NCBI RefSeq assembly: GCF_022026395.1
Contig: NZ_CP041767.1
Location: forward strand, 88,501-152,500
Reading direction: 5' to 3'
Length of the DNA stretch: 64,000 nt
Source: Brevibacillus brevis
GTDB lineage: Bacteria; Bacillota; Bacilli; Brevibacillales; Brevibacillaceae
Shown: positions 55,463 to 63,754 of the stretch, piece after piece
Numbering within the stretch: the stretch's first letter is position 1
How the letters are laid out: the number at the start of each line of letters is the position of its first letter
The notes under the pieces: model-generated
Told to the model about the DNA's origin: nothing
Databases searched by the model: none
Seen by the model: only the letters and a program-made list of their open reading frames with translations
Program-made: the position numbers and the translations under genes

Positions 55463-55954
55463 TTAGGAAGGCATCGGGGTAGGAGTTGGTTTTCCGTAGC
55501 CTTGCCCGTAGGTTTGGTCTATGTAGGTACGAATTTCTTTAGTAGATTTGCCTTCTTCTTTCAGCTTGCCGGAAATAACGGCGATTTCCATGCATACGCC
55601 GCAGCGCGTGCCGTGGTCATCCCAGACAATGGAGCCATCAGACTTTTCTTCTTTGATGAAGCAGTTGCCATTATGCCCGTGTCCAGCACTTTCACCACAA
55701 CCACAATAGCATGGAATGGATTTGAGCAGCTCACGATTTGCGGCAGCAACTTTGTAGGATTGGATAATGACAGGGTCTTGGTTGTCTAAAAATTTTGGTA
55801 GCTGATCAGCGGAAGCAGTCAATTCCTGCAAATCTCCATTGGGGGCGTGCTGCGTGTGATCGCTATGATTCTGTTCAGCTTGATCAGTAGAGCCACAGCC
55901 AGTAAGCAGAGCTGCGGTGATAAAAGTAATGGCTAACCATGATTTACGTTTCAT
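55463..55954 (-). CDS. PCYCGC-motif lipoprotein
   Basis: A 163-aa lipoprotein. The signal peptide ends in the lipobox ALLTGC, cysteine near residue 19. A His/Asp-rich segment (QNHSDHTQHAPNGD) follows. The core carries the family-defining PCYCGCGESAGHGHNGNCF and later HGTRCGVCMEIA, giving at least six cysteines that could bind metal. The C-terminus is proline/threonine-rich. The family is found in Firmicutes with no assigned role. ATG 55954 is nine bases from AGGAGGT; the ATG three codons earlier overlaps the site. Close to the zinc operon but divergent from it. Confidence 0.85.
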   Translation of the reverse strand: MKRKSWLAITFITAALLTGCGSTDQAEQNHSDHTQHAPNGDLQELTASADQLPKFLDNQDPVIIQSYKVAAANRELLKSIPCYCGCGESAGHGHNGNCFIKEEKSDGSIVWDDHGTRCGVCMEIAVISGKLKEEGKSTKEIRTYIDQTYGQGYGKPTPTPMPS

Positions 55955-56041
55955 CTTGGACATACCTCCTGCCAGTTATTTTATCATAATGAGATGGAGA
56001 AATTGTGGAGCCAGGAGAGAAGATGCACACTTATGATTTTT

Positions 56042-56088
56042 AAATCGTAATAAATCCTATTTACTTTTTGGGCTCCTCTCCGTATAAT
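56042..56088 (+). promoter_or_regulatory. znuA promoter with Zur-type box 1
   Basis: AAATCGTAATAAATCCTATTT at 56042-56062 has a perfect left half of the Zur consensus (AAATCGTAAT) and a partial right half. It overlaps the -35 TTTACT (56060-56065), which is followed after 17 bases by TATAAT (56083-56088). Confidence 0.75.
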
Positions 56089-56106
56089 GAAAAACGACGA
56101 AGACGT

Positions 56107-56127
56107 AAATCGGAATCATTTTGAATT
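56107..56127 (+). promoter_or_regulatory. Zur-type box 2 downstream of the znuA start point
   Basis: A 21-base imperfect palindrome, AAATCGGAATC followed by ATTTTGAATT, matches the Zur consensus at about 17 of 20 informative positions. It lies about 12 bases after the predicted transcript start, where a bound repressor would block elongation. Confidence 0.65.
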
Positions 56128-56146
56128 GGAGCAGGAGGAAATATAG

Positions 56147-57145
56147 ATGAAAAGAGTTATGTTGGCAGCCCTAAGTTTCATTACGGCAGTGGGGCTGGTG
56201 GGATGTGGAGCAGCGAACGAAACGGCTGGGACTCCGCAAACTGGCAGTGATGCGTCAGGGAAACCAAAAGTATACACGACGATTTATCCATTGGAATATG
56301 TAGCAAAGCGGATCGGCGGTGAACATGTGGAGGTTACGAATCTGGTTCCCGCAGGCGTAGAGCCTCACGACTTCGAGCCAACCGCAAAAGACATGGTCGC
56401 TCTGTCCGGAGCAGATATCTTCGCCTATAACGGCAGTGGTTTAGAGCTGTGGGTAGAGAAGGCTGTAACCAACCTCGACAAAAACAAAACTACGATCATT
56501 AATGCGACGGAAGGTCTCGAGCTGATTCGTGCAGCTGAGCATGAGCATGAAGGAGAGGGCCACAAAGAAGAAGGTCACGCAGAAGAAGAAGGTCACGCAG
56601 AAGAAGCAGGGCACGACCACGGGGATCTGGACCCTCATGTATGGCTCGACCCGATGCAACTGAAGGCACAGGCAGAGAAGGTCAAAAATACGCTCGTGCA
56701 AAAAGATCAAGCGCACGCTGCTGATTACGAAAAGAACTTCACACAATTAGCAACAGACTTGGAACAGCTGGATAAAGAGTTCAAAGATATGGTTACGCAA
56801 GCGCCGAAGAAAGAATTCATGGTTTCTCATAGCGCATTCAGCTATCTGGCAAAACGCTACGGGCTGGAGCAAGTAGCGATCTCTGGGGTCAATCCTTCTG
56901 ATGAGCCATCCACAACAGAGTTGAAGAGCTTGGTGGAGCATGTAAAGGAACACAATATTTCTTATGTGCTGTTCGAAACGTTGGTTTCTCCGAAGGTAGC
57001 GGAAGTGATTGCGAAGGAAGCTGGCGTGAAGACGGCTACGCTCAATCCGTTGGAAGGTTTGACGGAAGACGACGTAAAGGCGGGTCGTGATTACTTGTCC
57101 ATTATGCGTGACAATATGAATACATTGAAGACTGCACTCCAATAA
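56147..57145 (+). CDS. znuA: Zinc ABC transporter substrate-binding lipoprotein
   Basis: A 332-aa lipoprotein with lipobox LVGC near residue 20. The cluster A-I metal-binding fold is recognisable: the first ligand histidine in PAGVEPHDFEPTAKD near 72, then a His/Glu-rich mobile loop near 129-160 that may capture zinc, then DPHVWLDPMQ, MVSHSAFSYLAKRYG near 222 and the late aspartate/glutamate region. It delivers zinc to ZnuBC. Control by Zur is inferred from the two boxes upstream. Confidence 0.93.
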   Translation: MKRVMLAALSFITAVGLVGCGAANETAGTPQTGSDASGKPKVYTTIYPLEYVAKRIGGEHVEVTNLVPAGVEPHDFEPTAKDMVALSGADIFAYNGSGLELWVEKAVTNLDKNKTTIINATEGLELIRAAEHEHEGEGHKEEGHAEEEGHAEEAGHDHGDLDPHVWLDPMQLKAQAEKVKNTLVQKDQAHAADYEKNFTQLATDLEQLDKEFKDMVTQAPKKEFMVSHSAFSYLAKRYGLEQVAISGVNPSDEPSTTELKSLVEHVKEHNISYVLFETLVSPKVAEVIAKEAGVKTATLNPLEGLTEDDVKAGRDYLSIMRDNMNTLKTALQ

Positions 57146-57159
57146 GTTTTCCCTCGAAA

Positions 57160-57187
57160 AAATGTCGCTTGCCAGGCGGCATTTTTT
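57160..57187 (+). terminator. Terminator after znuA
   Basis: AATGTCGC pairs with GCGGCATT (one wobble) around a seven-base loop, with a T run. It separates znuA from znuC, which then needs its own promoter or read-through. Confidence 0.7.
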
Positions 57188-57205
57188 CATTTATTAGTAG
57201 GATGC

Positions 57206-57234
57206 TTGTGGTTCGGGCAAAATCGTAGTACGAT
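57206..57234 (+). promoter_or_regulatory. znuC promoter with Zur-like palindrome
   Basis: TTGTGG, 17 bases, TACGAT. The perfect palindrome ATCGTA-G-TACGAT (57222-57234) covers the -10. It is a 6-1-6 repeat, shorter than the usual 9-1-9 box but with the TCGTA core. A further small palindrome AAATC-C-GATTT follows near 57257-57267. Confidence 0.5.
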
Positions 57235-57281
57235 GAAGGGAATCAAATAAGAACAAATCCGATTTAAGGGATGGATATTTC

Positions 57282-58052
57282 ATGGAACCACATACACAAG
57301 AGGTGCCTGTCATTAAGCTCACAGGTGTCTCCTTTCAATATGAAGACAAACAGGTTCTCGATGAGGTTGAATTCACATTGGAACGCGGAGACTTTGTGGG
57401 CATCGTCGGGCCGAACGGATCAGGAAAATCTACGCTGATGAAGCTGATTTTGGGTCTGTTGACGCCAAACAAAGGGACAGTGGAGTTGTTCGGGCAACCA
57501 CTATCCAAGTTTCGTGAATGGAACCGCATTGGATACGTCGCGCAACAGGTCGCGCATGGAGCGGGTGGATTTCCGGCGACGGTGCGAGAAGTCGTGTCAT
57601 CTGGATTGGTCGGGAAAGTAGGCCTGTTTCGCAGATTGACGAAACAGCATCATGAGAATGTTCGGGCTGCGGTGGAGCGTGTCGGCTTGTTGGAGAAGCT
57701 GGATCAACGCATCGGCAACTTGTCCGGCGGGCAGTTACAGCGCGTTTTCATCGCGCGAGCTCTTGTAGCTGAACCAGAGCTGTTGATCCTCGATGAGCCA
57801 ACGGTCGGTGTCGATCAGGAATCGATCGATCAATTTTACAGCCTACTTCGTTCGCTGAAGGAAGAGAACGGATTGACGATGATGATCGTCAGCCACGATG
57901 TGGGAGTCATGTCGCAATGGGTGACCAAGGTGGCTTGTGTGCAGAAGAAAATTCACTTCCACGGAACAGCGCACGATTTTGAGCATAACCAAGAAAAAAT
58001 CTTGCAAAGTATGTACGGTGATTCGGTCAGACTGCTGTCTCATCATCATTAG
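57282..58052 (+). CDS. znuC: Zinc ABC transporter ATP-binding protein
   Basis: A 256-aa ABC ATPase. Walker A GPNGSGKSTLMKLILGLL is near residue 43, the Q-loop near YVAQQV, the signature LSGGQLQRVFIARAL near 147, Walker B LLILDEPTVGVD near 168 and the switch histidine in IVSHDVG. A C-terminal His pair (LLSHHH) ends the protein. It energises zinc import with ZnuA and ZnuB. Confidence 0.95.
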   Translation: MEPHTQEVPVIKLTGVSFQYEDKQVLDEVEFTLERGDFVGIVGPNGSGKSTLMKLILGLLTPNKGTVELFGQPLSKFREWNRIGYVAQQVAHGAGGFPATVREVVSSGLVGKVGLFRRLTKQHHENVRAAVERVGLLEKLDQRIGNLSGGQLQRVFIARALVAEPELLILDEPTVGVDQESIDQFYSLLRSLKEENGLTMMIVSHDVGVMSQWVTKVACVQKKIHFHGTAHDFEHNQEKILQSMYGDSVRLLSHHH

Positions 58053-58087
58053 GCTTTGTAAATAGGTAAGAAAGAAGGAATAGGCAC

Positions 58088-58927
58088 ATGCTTGCTGATT
58101 GGTGGCAGTATGACTTTTTGCGGTATACCCTGTTTTCAGGGATTTTAATTGGTCTGATTTGCCCTATTTTGGGCACGTTTCTCATTGTTCGTCGCTTGTC
58201 GATGATGGCAGATGGCTTGTCACACGTCACACTGTCCGGTGTAGCTGCCGGGATGCTCATTTCCAAAAAGGTTGCCTTTTTCTCCGCAGTCAATCCGCTG
58301 TTTTTCGGGATGCTGTTTGCGGTGATCGGTTCGTTGTTCATCGAGCGGTTGCGTAAGGTGTACAAAGCGTATCAGGATTTGGCGATTCCGATTATATTAT
58401 CTGCGGGACTTGGGCTGTTTACCGTATTAATCAGCATCGCAGACGGTTTTAATGCAGATTTGTATTCGTACTTGTTCGGAAAAATTGTGACGGTGTCCAT
58501 CGAAGACCTGTATGCGCTGATTGGTGTGGCAGTTGTTGTTTTAGGGACAGTCGTGTTGATTTACAAGGAGCTTTTTGCGGTCTCCTTTGACGAGGAATTC
58601 GCTCGCGTCTCCGGGGTGGCAAGACGTTCGATTAATTTGTGGTTCATGGTGCTCGTCGCTCTGACGATTGCGGCTTCCATGCGTATAGTCGGTGTCCTGT
58701 TAATCTCGGCGCTGATTACCCTTCCGGTAGCGGCTAGTCTGCAAATCGCGAAAAGCTTTCGTCAAACGATTTTCTTGTCGATTTTGTTCGCGGAGTTTTC
58801 CGTGTTAAGCGGTTTGTATTTTGCCTATCTCTTTGATTGGGCATCTGGTGGTACAATTGTACTGATGGCAGTACTGGTTATGCTGGTTGTATTGGGTGTA
58901 AAAAAGCTGCGGGTCGCTTTCCGATAA
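58088..58927 (+). CDS. znuB: Zinc ABC transporter permease
   Basis: A 279-aa ABC-3 family permease with about eight hydrophobic segments. The conserved GTFLIVRRLSMMADGLSHVTLSG-type region is near residues 33-55; LISALITLPVAASLQIAKSF near 208 includes the ATPase-contact loop. It follows znuC after 35 bases behind GAAGGAA and precedes zur. Confidence 0.94.
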   Translation: MLADWWQYDFLRYTLFSGILIGLICPILGTFLIVRRLSMMADGLSHVTLSGVAAGMLISKKVAFFSAVNPLFFGMLFAVIGSLFIERLRKVYKAYQDLAIPIILSAGLGLFTVLISIADGFNADLYSYLFGKIVTVSIEDLYALIGVAVVVLGTVVLIYKELFAVSFDEEFARVSGVARRSINLWFMVLVALTIAASMRIVGVLLISALITLPVAASLQIAKSFRQTIFLSILFAEFSVLSGLYFAYLFDWASGGTIVLMAVLVMLVVLGVKKLRVAFR

Positions 58928-58966
58928 GAGTTTTCCGGATATGACAAAAGGAAGGAGTGTTTGTCG

Positions 58967-59392
58967 ATGAAAGTAGAAGAAGCGCTGCAAATATTGAAAG
59001 AACATGGTTTCAAGTATACCGGCAAGCGGGAGGAGATGATTCGAATCTGCGCGGCCGAGAAGCGATACCTGTCTGCCAAAGATATTATGGAAAGAATCAA
59101 GGAGCAGTATCCAACACTCAGCTTCGATACCGTCTATCGCAACATTTCCACTTTTGTTGAGCTGGGGATTCTGGAAGAGACGGAGCTCGACGGGGAAGGC
59201 AGATTCCGTTTGGCCTGTTCGACAGATGGACACCATCATCACCATGTGATTTGTACGGAATGTGGAAAGACTTCTTCTTTGCCAGGATGTCCGATGAATA
59301 TCATTTCCGCTGTACCGGAAGAGTTTCAGGTGACGGGACACAAGTTCGAGGTATATGGCACGTGCAAGGAATGTGTAACGCATTCGAATTAA
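58967..59392 (+). CDS. zur: Fur-family zinc regulator Zur
   Basis: A 141-aa winged-helix repressor. The N-terminal DNA-binding domain runs to about residue 80 (HGFKYTGKREEMIRICAAEK, then SFDTVYRNISTFVELGIL). The dimerisation domain has the metal ligands HHHHHVICTECGKTSSLPGC near 87 and CKEC near 133: two CxxC motifs for structural zinc. Zur, rather than Fur or PerR, is inferred from linkage to znuACB. ATG 58967 fits AAGGAAGGAG spacing. Confidence 0.88.
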   Translation: MKVEEALQILKEHGFKYTGKREEMIRICAAEKRYLSAKDIMERIKEQYPTLSFDTVYRNISTFVELGILEETELDGEGRFRLACSTDGHHHHHVICTECGKTSSLPGCPMNIISAVPEEFQVTGHKFEVYGTCKECVTHSN

Positions 59393-59404
59393 TCGGATAA
59401 AGGG

Positions 59405-59434
59405 GAGTGCTCGCTTTTGCGGGTGCTCTTTTTT
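59405..59434 (+). terminator. zur terminator
   Basis: GAGTGCTCGC pairs with GCGGGTGCTC with wobbles around TTTT, followed by seven T residues. Confidence 0.85.
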
Positions 59435-59459
59435 TGCATCTCCTTCAAGCGTGTATTTG

Positions 59460-59465
59460 CTATAA
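59460..59465 (+). promoter_or_regulatory. -10 element of nadB
   Basis: TATAAT, 43 bases ahead of the chosen nadB start. No clear -35 is visible. It argues against the longer frame from 59469. Confidence 0.4.
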
Positions 59466-59507
59466 TGGGTGGAAAATCATCAGTTACAAGAGAGAAGGGA
59501 CACAGTC

Positions 59508-61130
59508 ATGATTCCCCGTTATATTGTGGACTTTGATTTGCACACCTTACCTCGGATGAGGGCAGATGTAGCTGTTATTGGAGCAGGAATTGCTGGATTG
59601 TATACAGCGTTGCAAACGAGTGAGTATGCGGATGTGGTGTTGATCAGCAAGAAGGGACTCGATGATAGTAACACACGCTGGGCTCAGGGAGGAATCGCTG
59701 CTGTAACAGCCCAATCAGATTCTCCGGCCCTTCATCGACAGGATACGTTAATCGCTGGAGCAGGTCTTTGCTCGTATAACGCTGTGGAGGTCCTGGTGCA
59801 TGAAGGCCCTGATCGCTTGCATGAACTGATTGCATATGGAACGGAATTTGACCGCGATGAACAAGGGGAGTACGAGCTGACACAGGAAGGCGCGCATAGC
59901 AAACGGCGAATTTTGCATGCAAACGGAGATGCCACTGGGGCAGAGATTGTCCGCGCTTTGTCCAAGCGAGTGATGGAGCAGCCAAACATTCAGGTTCTGG
60001 AATATCATTTTGCTGTGGATGTCATCACGCAGGATGGTGAATGCGTGGGTGTCCTCGTGCGGAAGCCGGATGGCGAACTGTTTTTCCTGGAAGCCAAAGC
60101 AACGGTGCTGGCTACAGGAGGAGCAGGTCAGCTTTACCGATACACGACGAATCCGCAAATCGCTACGGCGGATGGGATCGGAATCGCGTATCGGGCGGGC
60201 GCTCGCATTAAAGATGTGGAATTCATCCAGTTTCATCCGACTGCGCTTTACTATCCGGGAGCCCCGCGCTTTTTGATTTCAGAAGCGGTTCGTGGGGAGG
60301 GTGCCATTTTGCGTAACAGCAATGGCGATCGCTTCATGGACAAGTACCATCCGCAAAAAGAACTGGCACCGCGCGATATTGTCGCCCGGGCGATTGTCTC
60401 CGAGATGGAGCAGACAAAGTCTACGTTTGTGTATCTCGACATTACCCACGAATCGGAGGAGCTTATTAAGCGGCGTTTTCCGACGATTTATAATTTTTGC
60501 TTACAATACGGGCTCAATATGGTGACAGACTGGATTCCGGTAGCTCCTGCCTGCCATTATATTATGGGCGGGGTTCAAACTGACTTGAACGGGGAGACCT
60601 CGACGAAGCGTCTTTTTGCATGCGGGGAAGCTTCTTGCACAGGGGTACATGGAGCGAATCGACTGGCCAGCAACTCGTTATCGGAAGCGGTTGTATTCGG
60701 TCACCGGATCGCGGAGCGGATCAAGCAGCTTGCTGATTTGCCCGGCATCCATCCTTTTGAGGTTGTTTCCAAGCAAAAACTGCCTCAAGCGTTCAATACA
60801 CGTGAACAACGATTGAAAATGCAAAAGCTCATGCTGCGGCATGTTAGTGTGAAGCGCGACGATAAAGGATTAACGAAAGCACTAGCTGAGCTTGCGCGAA
60901 TGGAGCAATACTATCAGTACGAGCCCAAGAGCCTGGAAACGTTTGAATTTTTCAATCTGCTGAATGCTGCCGTCCTAACAACGAGAGCGGCCCTTTTGCG
61001 GGAAGAAAGCAGAGGTGGGCATTATCGTACTGATTTTCCGAATAAAGATGACTTGGTGTGGCGTAAGCATTTGATCCAGTCCGTAGAAGATGGTGTCCAA
61101 GAGGAGTGTGAGAAGTATGATGTGGAATAA
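59508..61130 (+). CDS. nadB: L-aspartate oxidase
   Basis: A 540-aa flavoenzyme oxidising aspartate to iminoaspartate, the first step of de novo NAD synthesis. The FAD loop VAVIGAGIAGLYTALQ is near residue 19. RWAQGGIAAV near 54, HSKRRILHANGDATGAEI near 126, EFIQFHPTALYYPGAPRFLI near 237 and the active-site HYIMGGVQTD near 345 are seen. CGEASCTGVHGANRLASNSL follows near 369. GAGAAGGGA precedes ATG 59508. It overlaps nadC by 14 bases. Confidence 0.95.
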   Translation: MIPRYIVDFDLHTLPRMRADVAVIGAGIAGLYTALQTSEYADVVLISKKGLDDSNTRWAQGGIAAVTAQSDSPALHRQDTLIAGAGLCSYNAVEVLVHEGPDRLHELIAYGTEFDRDEQGEYELTQEGAHSKRRILHANGDATGAEIVRALSKRVMEQPNIQVLEYHFAVDVITQDGECVGVLVRKPDGELFFLEAKATVLATGGAGQLYRYTTNPQIATADGIGIAYRAGARIKDVEFIQFHPTALYYPGAPRFLISEAVRGEGAILRNSNGDRFMDKYHPQKELAPRDIVARAIVSEMEQTKSTFVYLDITHESEELIKRRFPTIYNFCLQYGLNMVTDWIPVAPACHYIMGGVQTDLNGETSTKRLFACGEASCTGVHGANRLASNSLSEAVVFGHRIAERIKQLADLPGIHPFEVVSKQKLPQAFNTREQRLKMQKLMLRHVSVKRDDKGLTKALAELARMEQYYQYEPKSLETFEFFNLLNAAVLTTRAALLREESRGGHYRTDFPNKDDLVWRKHLIQSVEDGVQEECEKYDVE

Positions 61131-61965
61131 ACGGGAGCTTCAGCGAAAAATAGAGGAATGGCTACAGGAAGACGTGGGGTTTGGTGATGTGACGACTATG
61201 AGCACCATTCCTGAATCAGAGCAGGGTGTCGGCATTTTATATGCCAAGGAAGCAGGAATCGTGGCAGGCCTGCCGATTGCGGAGCAAGTATTTGCCACGG
61301 TTGATTCTGCTCTCGTTTTTGAGGCAAAGGTAGTAGAAGGGGCACGAGTAGAGGTTGGTCAGCAGATCGCCGAAGTCAGCGGCTCGGTTCGTTCGATTTT
61401 GAGTGGAGAGCGGCTTGCACTTAATTTAATGCAACGTTTGTCTGGGATTGCCACGAAAACGAGTGAATACGCAGCAGCCGTCGCAGGGACGAAGGCACGA
61501 GTTGTCGATACGAGAAAGACTACGCCAGGCCTCAGGGTTTTGGAAAAGTACGCGGTACGAGTCGGGGGAGGCTACAATCACCGTTTTGCCTTGTATGATG
61601 CCGTGATGATCAAGGACAATCATATCAAAGGAGCGGGCGGTATCGCACAGGCTGTTGCAGCGGCACGCGCAGTTATTCCGCATACGATGACAGTAGAGGT
61701 AGAGGCCGAATCGTTTGAACAGGTTCAGGAAGCATTGGCAGCAGGTGCAGATACGATCATGCTCGACAATATGTCCCTCGATCAAATGGTGGAAGCCGTG
61801 CAGTATATCAATGGGCGGGCCATTGTCGAGGCATCTGGCGGTGTGAGTCTGGAGACGATTGGTGACATTGCAAAAACAGGCGTAGATATCATTTCGGTAG
61901 GGGCGCTGACTCATTCTGTCAAAGCGTTTGATATCAGCCTCGATCTGAATACACGCAAGCGGTAA
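61117..61965 (+). CDS. nadC: Nicotinate-nucleotide pyrophosphorylase (carboxylating)
   Basis: A 282-aa enzyme converting quinolinate and PRPP to nicotinate mononucleotide. Landmarks: EDVGFGDVTT near residue 18, RLALNLMQRLSGIAT near 100, ARVVDTRKTTPGLR near 126, and the IKDNHIKGAGG loop near 167. EVEVE-type acidic residues near 190 and LDNMSLDQM are also present. ATG 61117 is chosen, with GAGGAG 11 bases upstream inside nadB; the product of nadA enters here. Confidence 0.95.
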   Translation: MMWNKRELQRKIEEWLQEDVGFGDVTTMSTIPESEQGVGILYAKEAGIVAGLPIAEQVFATVDSALVFEAKVVEGARVEVGQQIAEVSGSVRSILSGERLALNLMQRLSGIATKTSEYAAAVAGTKARVVDTRKTTPGLRVLEKYAVRVGGGYNHRFALYDAVMIKDNHIKGAGGIAQAVAAARAVIPHTMTVEVEAESFEQVQEALAAGADTIMLDNMSLDQMVEAVQYINGRAIVEASGGVSLETIGDIAKTGVDIISVGALTHSVKAFDISLDLNTRKR

Positions 61966-61977
61966 GGAGCGACCACG

Positions 61978-62745
61978 ATGTTATTGGTGATCGATATAGG
62001 CAACTCCAATATTGTGTTGGGCTTGTATGAAGGCGACGAGCTCCAACACCATTGGAGAGTGTCCACAGATCGTAACAAAACGGAAGACGAGTACGGCATG
62101 CTCGTCAAAAGCTTGTTTGGTAGTGTAGGGCTTGGCTTTGAACAGGTGAGAGGCGTCATTATCTCGTCTGTCGTGCCACCTTTAAACCTCACGATTGAAC
62201 GTATGTGCGGGAAGTATATGCAACAAAAAGCGCTGATTATCGGACCGGGTATCAAGACGGGACTAAATATCAAGTATGAGTATCCGCGAGAGGTAGGTTC
62301 CGATCGAATCGTGAACGCTGTTGCTGCGATTCATCATTATGGCGCACCGCTTATTGTTGTCGATTTTGGTACGGCGACGACCTTTTGCTATGTGGACGAG
62401 CGGGCGCAGTATTGGGGCGGGGCGATTGCTCCTGGTATCGGGATATCGACAGAGGCTCTCTTCACTCGTGCTGCCAAGCTGCCGCGAATCGAAATCGCCA
62501 AGCCTGCAAGTGTAGTCGGGCGCAATACGATAGCGGCGATGCAGTCCGGCATTTTCTATGGGTTCGTCGGTCAGGTTGAAGGCATTGTACGCAGAATCAT
62601 GGATGAATATGGTACGCGTCCAACCGTAGTTGCTACGGGAGGGCTGGCAGCACTTTTTGCGAATGAGACCTCTTGTATTCATGTTGTGGATCAGAATCTT
62701 ACGCTAAAAGGACTTCGTTTGATCTATGAGCGGAATCAATCATAG
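61978..62745 (+). CDS. coaX: Type III pantothenate kinase
   Basis: A 255-aa ASKHA-fold kinase catalysing the first step of CoA synthesis. The phosphate loop [16 protein letters not shown] is at the start. [14 protein letters not shown] near 23, [11 protein letters not shown] near 102 and [14 protein letters not shown] near 121 are typical. [17 protein letters not shown] follows near 143. In B. subtilis coaX follows ftsH; here it has been displaced by about 9 kb of inserted genes. Its end overlaps the convergent GNAT gene by six bases. Confidence 0.96.
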   Translation: MLLVIDIGNSNIVLGLYEGDELQHHWRVSTDRNKTEDEYGMLVKSLFGSVGLGFEQVRGVIISSVVPPLNLTIERMCGKYMQQKALIIGPGIKTGLNIKYEYPREVGSDRIVNAVAAIHHYGAPLIVVDFGTATTFCYVDERAQYWGGAIAPGIGISTEALFTRAAKLPRIEIAKPASVVGRNTIAAMQSGIFYGFVGQVEGIVRRIMDEYGTRPTVVATGGLAALFANETSCIHVVDQNLTLKGLRLIYERNQS

Positions 62746-63171
62746 TGGATGACGAACGTATCTGCAGAAAAACATTTCAGGATCATCTGGATCTAGGTGA
62801 GTCAGAGTTCCGCAGTGAACGTATCCGAGCTTCAGACAGAGGCGTTGCATTCTCTCGTTGGAAAGATTAGTAGAAGTGAACAACTTCTCCGTAGGGGAGA
62901 TCGTTTCCAGATAGCGCATCATCTCCTCGCCAATCCCTCGTTTCTGATAGTGAGGGTGAACAATGAGTAGATGAATAAAGCTGTTCTTAAAAAATGATTG
63001 ATTGATGATGGCAAAACCGACAATATTCATGTCGATTAACGCCAAGTAGCAATGTCCTTGCTCGATGGCTTCTTGAAGTTCAGATGAACGACTGGTTGAA
63101 CCGAGCACCATGGCATCAATCGTACAGACAGCAGGAATGTCTTGAGGAGTAGCTAGACGGACCGAGGTCAT
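62740..63171 (-). CDS. GNAT-family N-acetyltransferase
   Basis: A 143-aa acetyltransferase. It starts [20 protein letters not shown]; the acetyl-CoA loop is [20 protein letters not shown] near residue 84. The substrate is unknown. The ATG at 63171 has AAAGGA ten bases upstream and matches the usual N-terminus; the frame is open to 63285 but that extension is not typical. Convergent with coaX, with no terminator seen between. Confidence 0.82.
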   Translation of the reverse strand: MTSVRLATPQDIPAVCTIDAMVLGSTSRSSELQEAIEQGHCYLALIDMNIVGFAIINQSFFKNSFIHLLIVHPHYQKRGIGEEMMRYLETISPTEKLFTSTNLSNERMQRLCLKLGYVHCGTLTHLDPDDPEMFFCRYVRHPL

Positions 63172-63276
63172 CCATTTCAAATCCTTTCTACTTGTAAATC
63201 GTTGCTTATGTTGTATGGAATGGAAAAAGGGTGTTAAACTACTGGTAGAGATACGGATTATCCGACATATAAATAA

Positions 63277-63398
63277 AGGAGCCAATACCGTTGCAGCGGC
63301 AAGGCTCCTGAGACAAGTAGCTGTGGCACACCCACGGCGCGCATGATTACAAAAACAGCGAACCCACCGTCAGGCGGTCAACCTTAGGCGGTGGGTTT
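63277..63398 (+). ncRNA. Candidate antitoxin RNA convergent with a small toxin gene
   Basis: Structured noncoding stretch. AGGAGCC (63277-63283) pairs with GGCTCCT (63303-63309) with inner CCG/CGG; then TGAGACAAG and a GCTGTGG/CCACGGC hairpin; then the shared terminator at 63361-63398. A weak TATAAA at 63268-63273 could be its -10, but no good -35 was found. It would overlap the 3' end of the toxin mRNA. Confidence 0.45.
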
Positions 63399-63399
63399 T
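63361..63399. terminator. Bidirectional terminator shared by toxin mRNA and candidate antitoxin
   Basis: AACCCACCG (63361-63369) pairs with CGGTGGGTT (63389-63397). On the + strand TTTT follows. On the minus strand TTTTT follows after six bases. The toxin stop codon lies in the loop. Confidence 0.75.
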
Positions 63400-63512
63400 C
63401 GCTTGTTACGCCACTTTCTTATCCATCGGTAGAGCTTCCTGCCGCTAAACCAGAGGCTTAGCAAGGTTGCCAGTACTTTTAGGAAAAGGTAAAGCGTGCC
63501 GAGCGAGACCAT
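63384..63512 (-). CDS. Putative type I toxin: small hydrophobic peptide with basic tail
   Basis: A 42-aa peptide: VSLGTLYLFLKVLATLLSLW is a single membrane-spanning stretch, followed by a very basic tail (RKLYRWIRKWRNKRK). This layout resembles TxpA/BsrG/Fst toxins, which damage the membrane unless an antisense RNA blocks expression. ATG 63512 has AAAGGGGG eight bases upstream, a very strong site; ATG 63518 and GTG 63521 overlap it. On the minus strand TGGTATAAT near 63590-63582 is an extended -10. Classification is by architecture, not by a family match. Confidence 0.5.
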   Translation of the reverse strand: MVSLGTLYLFLKVLATLLSLWFSGRKLYRWIRKWRNKRKPTA

Positions 63513-63581
63513 CAGCATCACCCCCTTTACAGGAAGCTGTGCCGTGGTCCTCCACCGCCAGTCTTGTCTCAAGTTAAATTA

Positions 63582-63587
63582 TACCAT
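63582..63587 (-). promoter_or_regulatory. Extended -10 promoter of the small toxin gene
   Basis: On the minus strand TGG is followed by TATAAT (63587-63582 approximately), about 70 bases before the toxin start. No clear -35 is seen, as is common for extended -10 promoters. Confidence 0.5.
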
Positions 63588-63702
63588 TCCAGCATTCCGT
63601 ATGGTGAGTTCTCTTGTTAGTGTAGATATGAGCTGACTCGACAAAAAGAGTGATATTCGGCGAGTAACATTGCTGGGGACAGGTAAAGATAGATACGTAT
63701 TT

Positions 63703-63718
63703 CCCATCCATGGATGGG
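63703..63718. repeat. 16-bp perfect palindrome
   Basis: CCCATCCA joins TGGATGGG with no spacer. GGGGACAG occurs immediately after it and again near 63676. It lies in the otherwise gene-free gap between the toxin locus and the tRNA. Role unknown. Confidence 0.6.
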
Positions 63719-63754
63719 GACAGAGAAAAAAGTTGAGATTTTCATTACTTTTCG

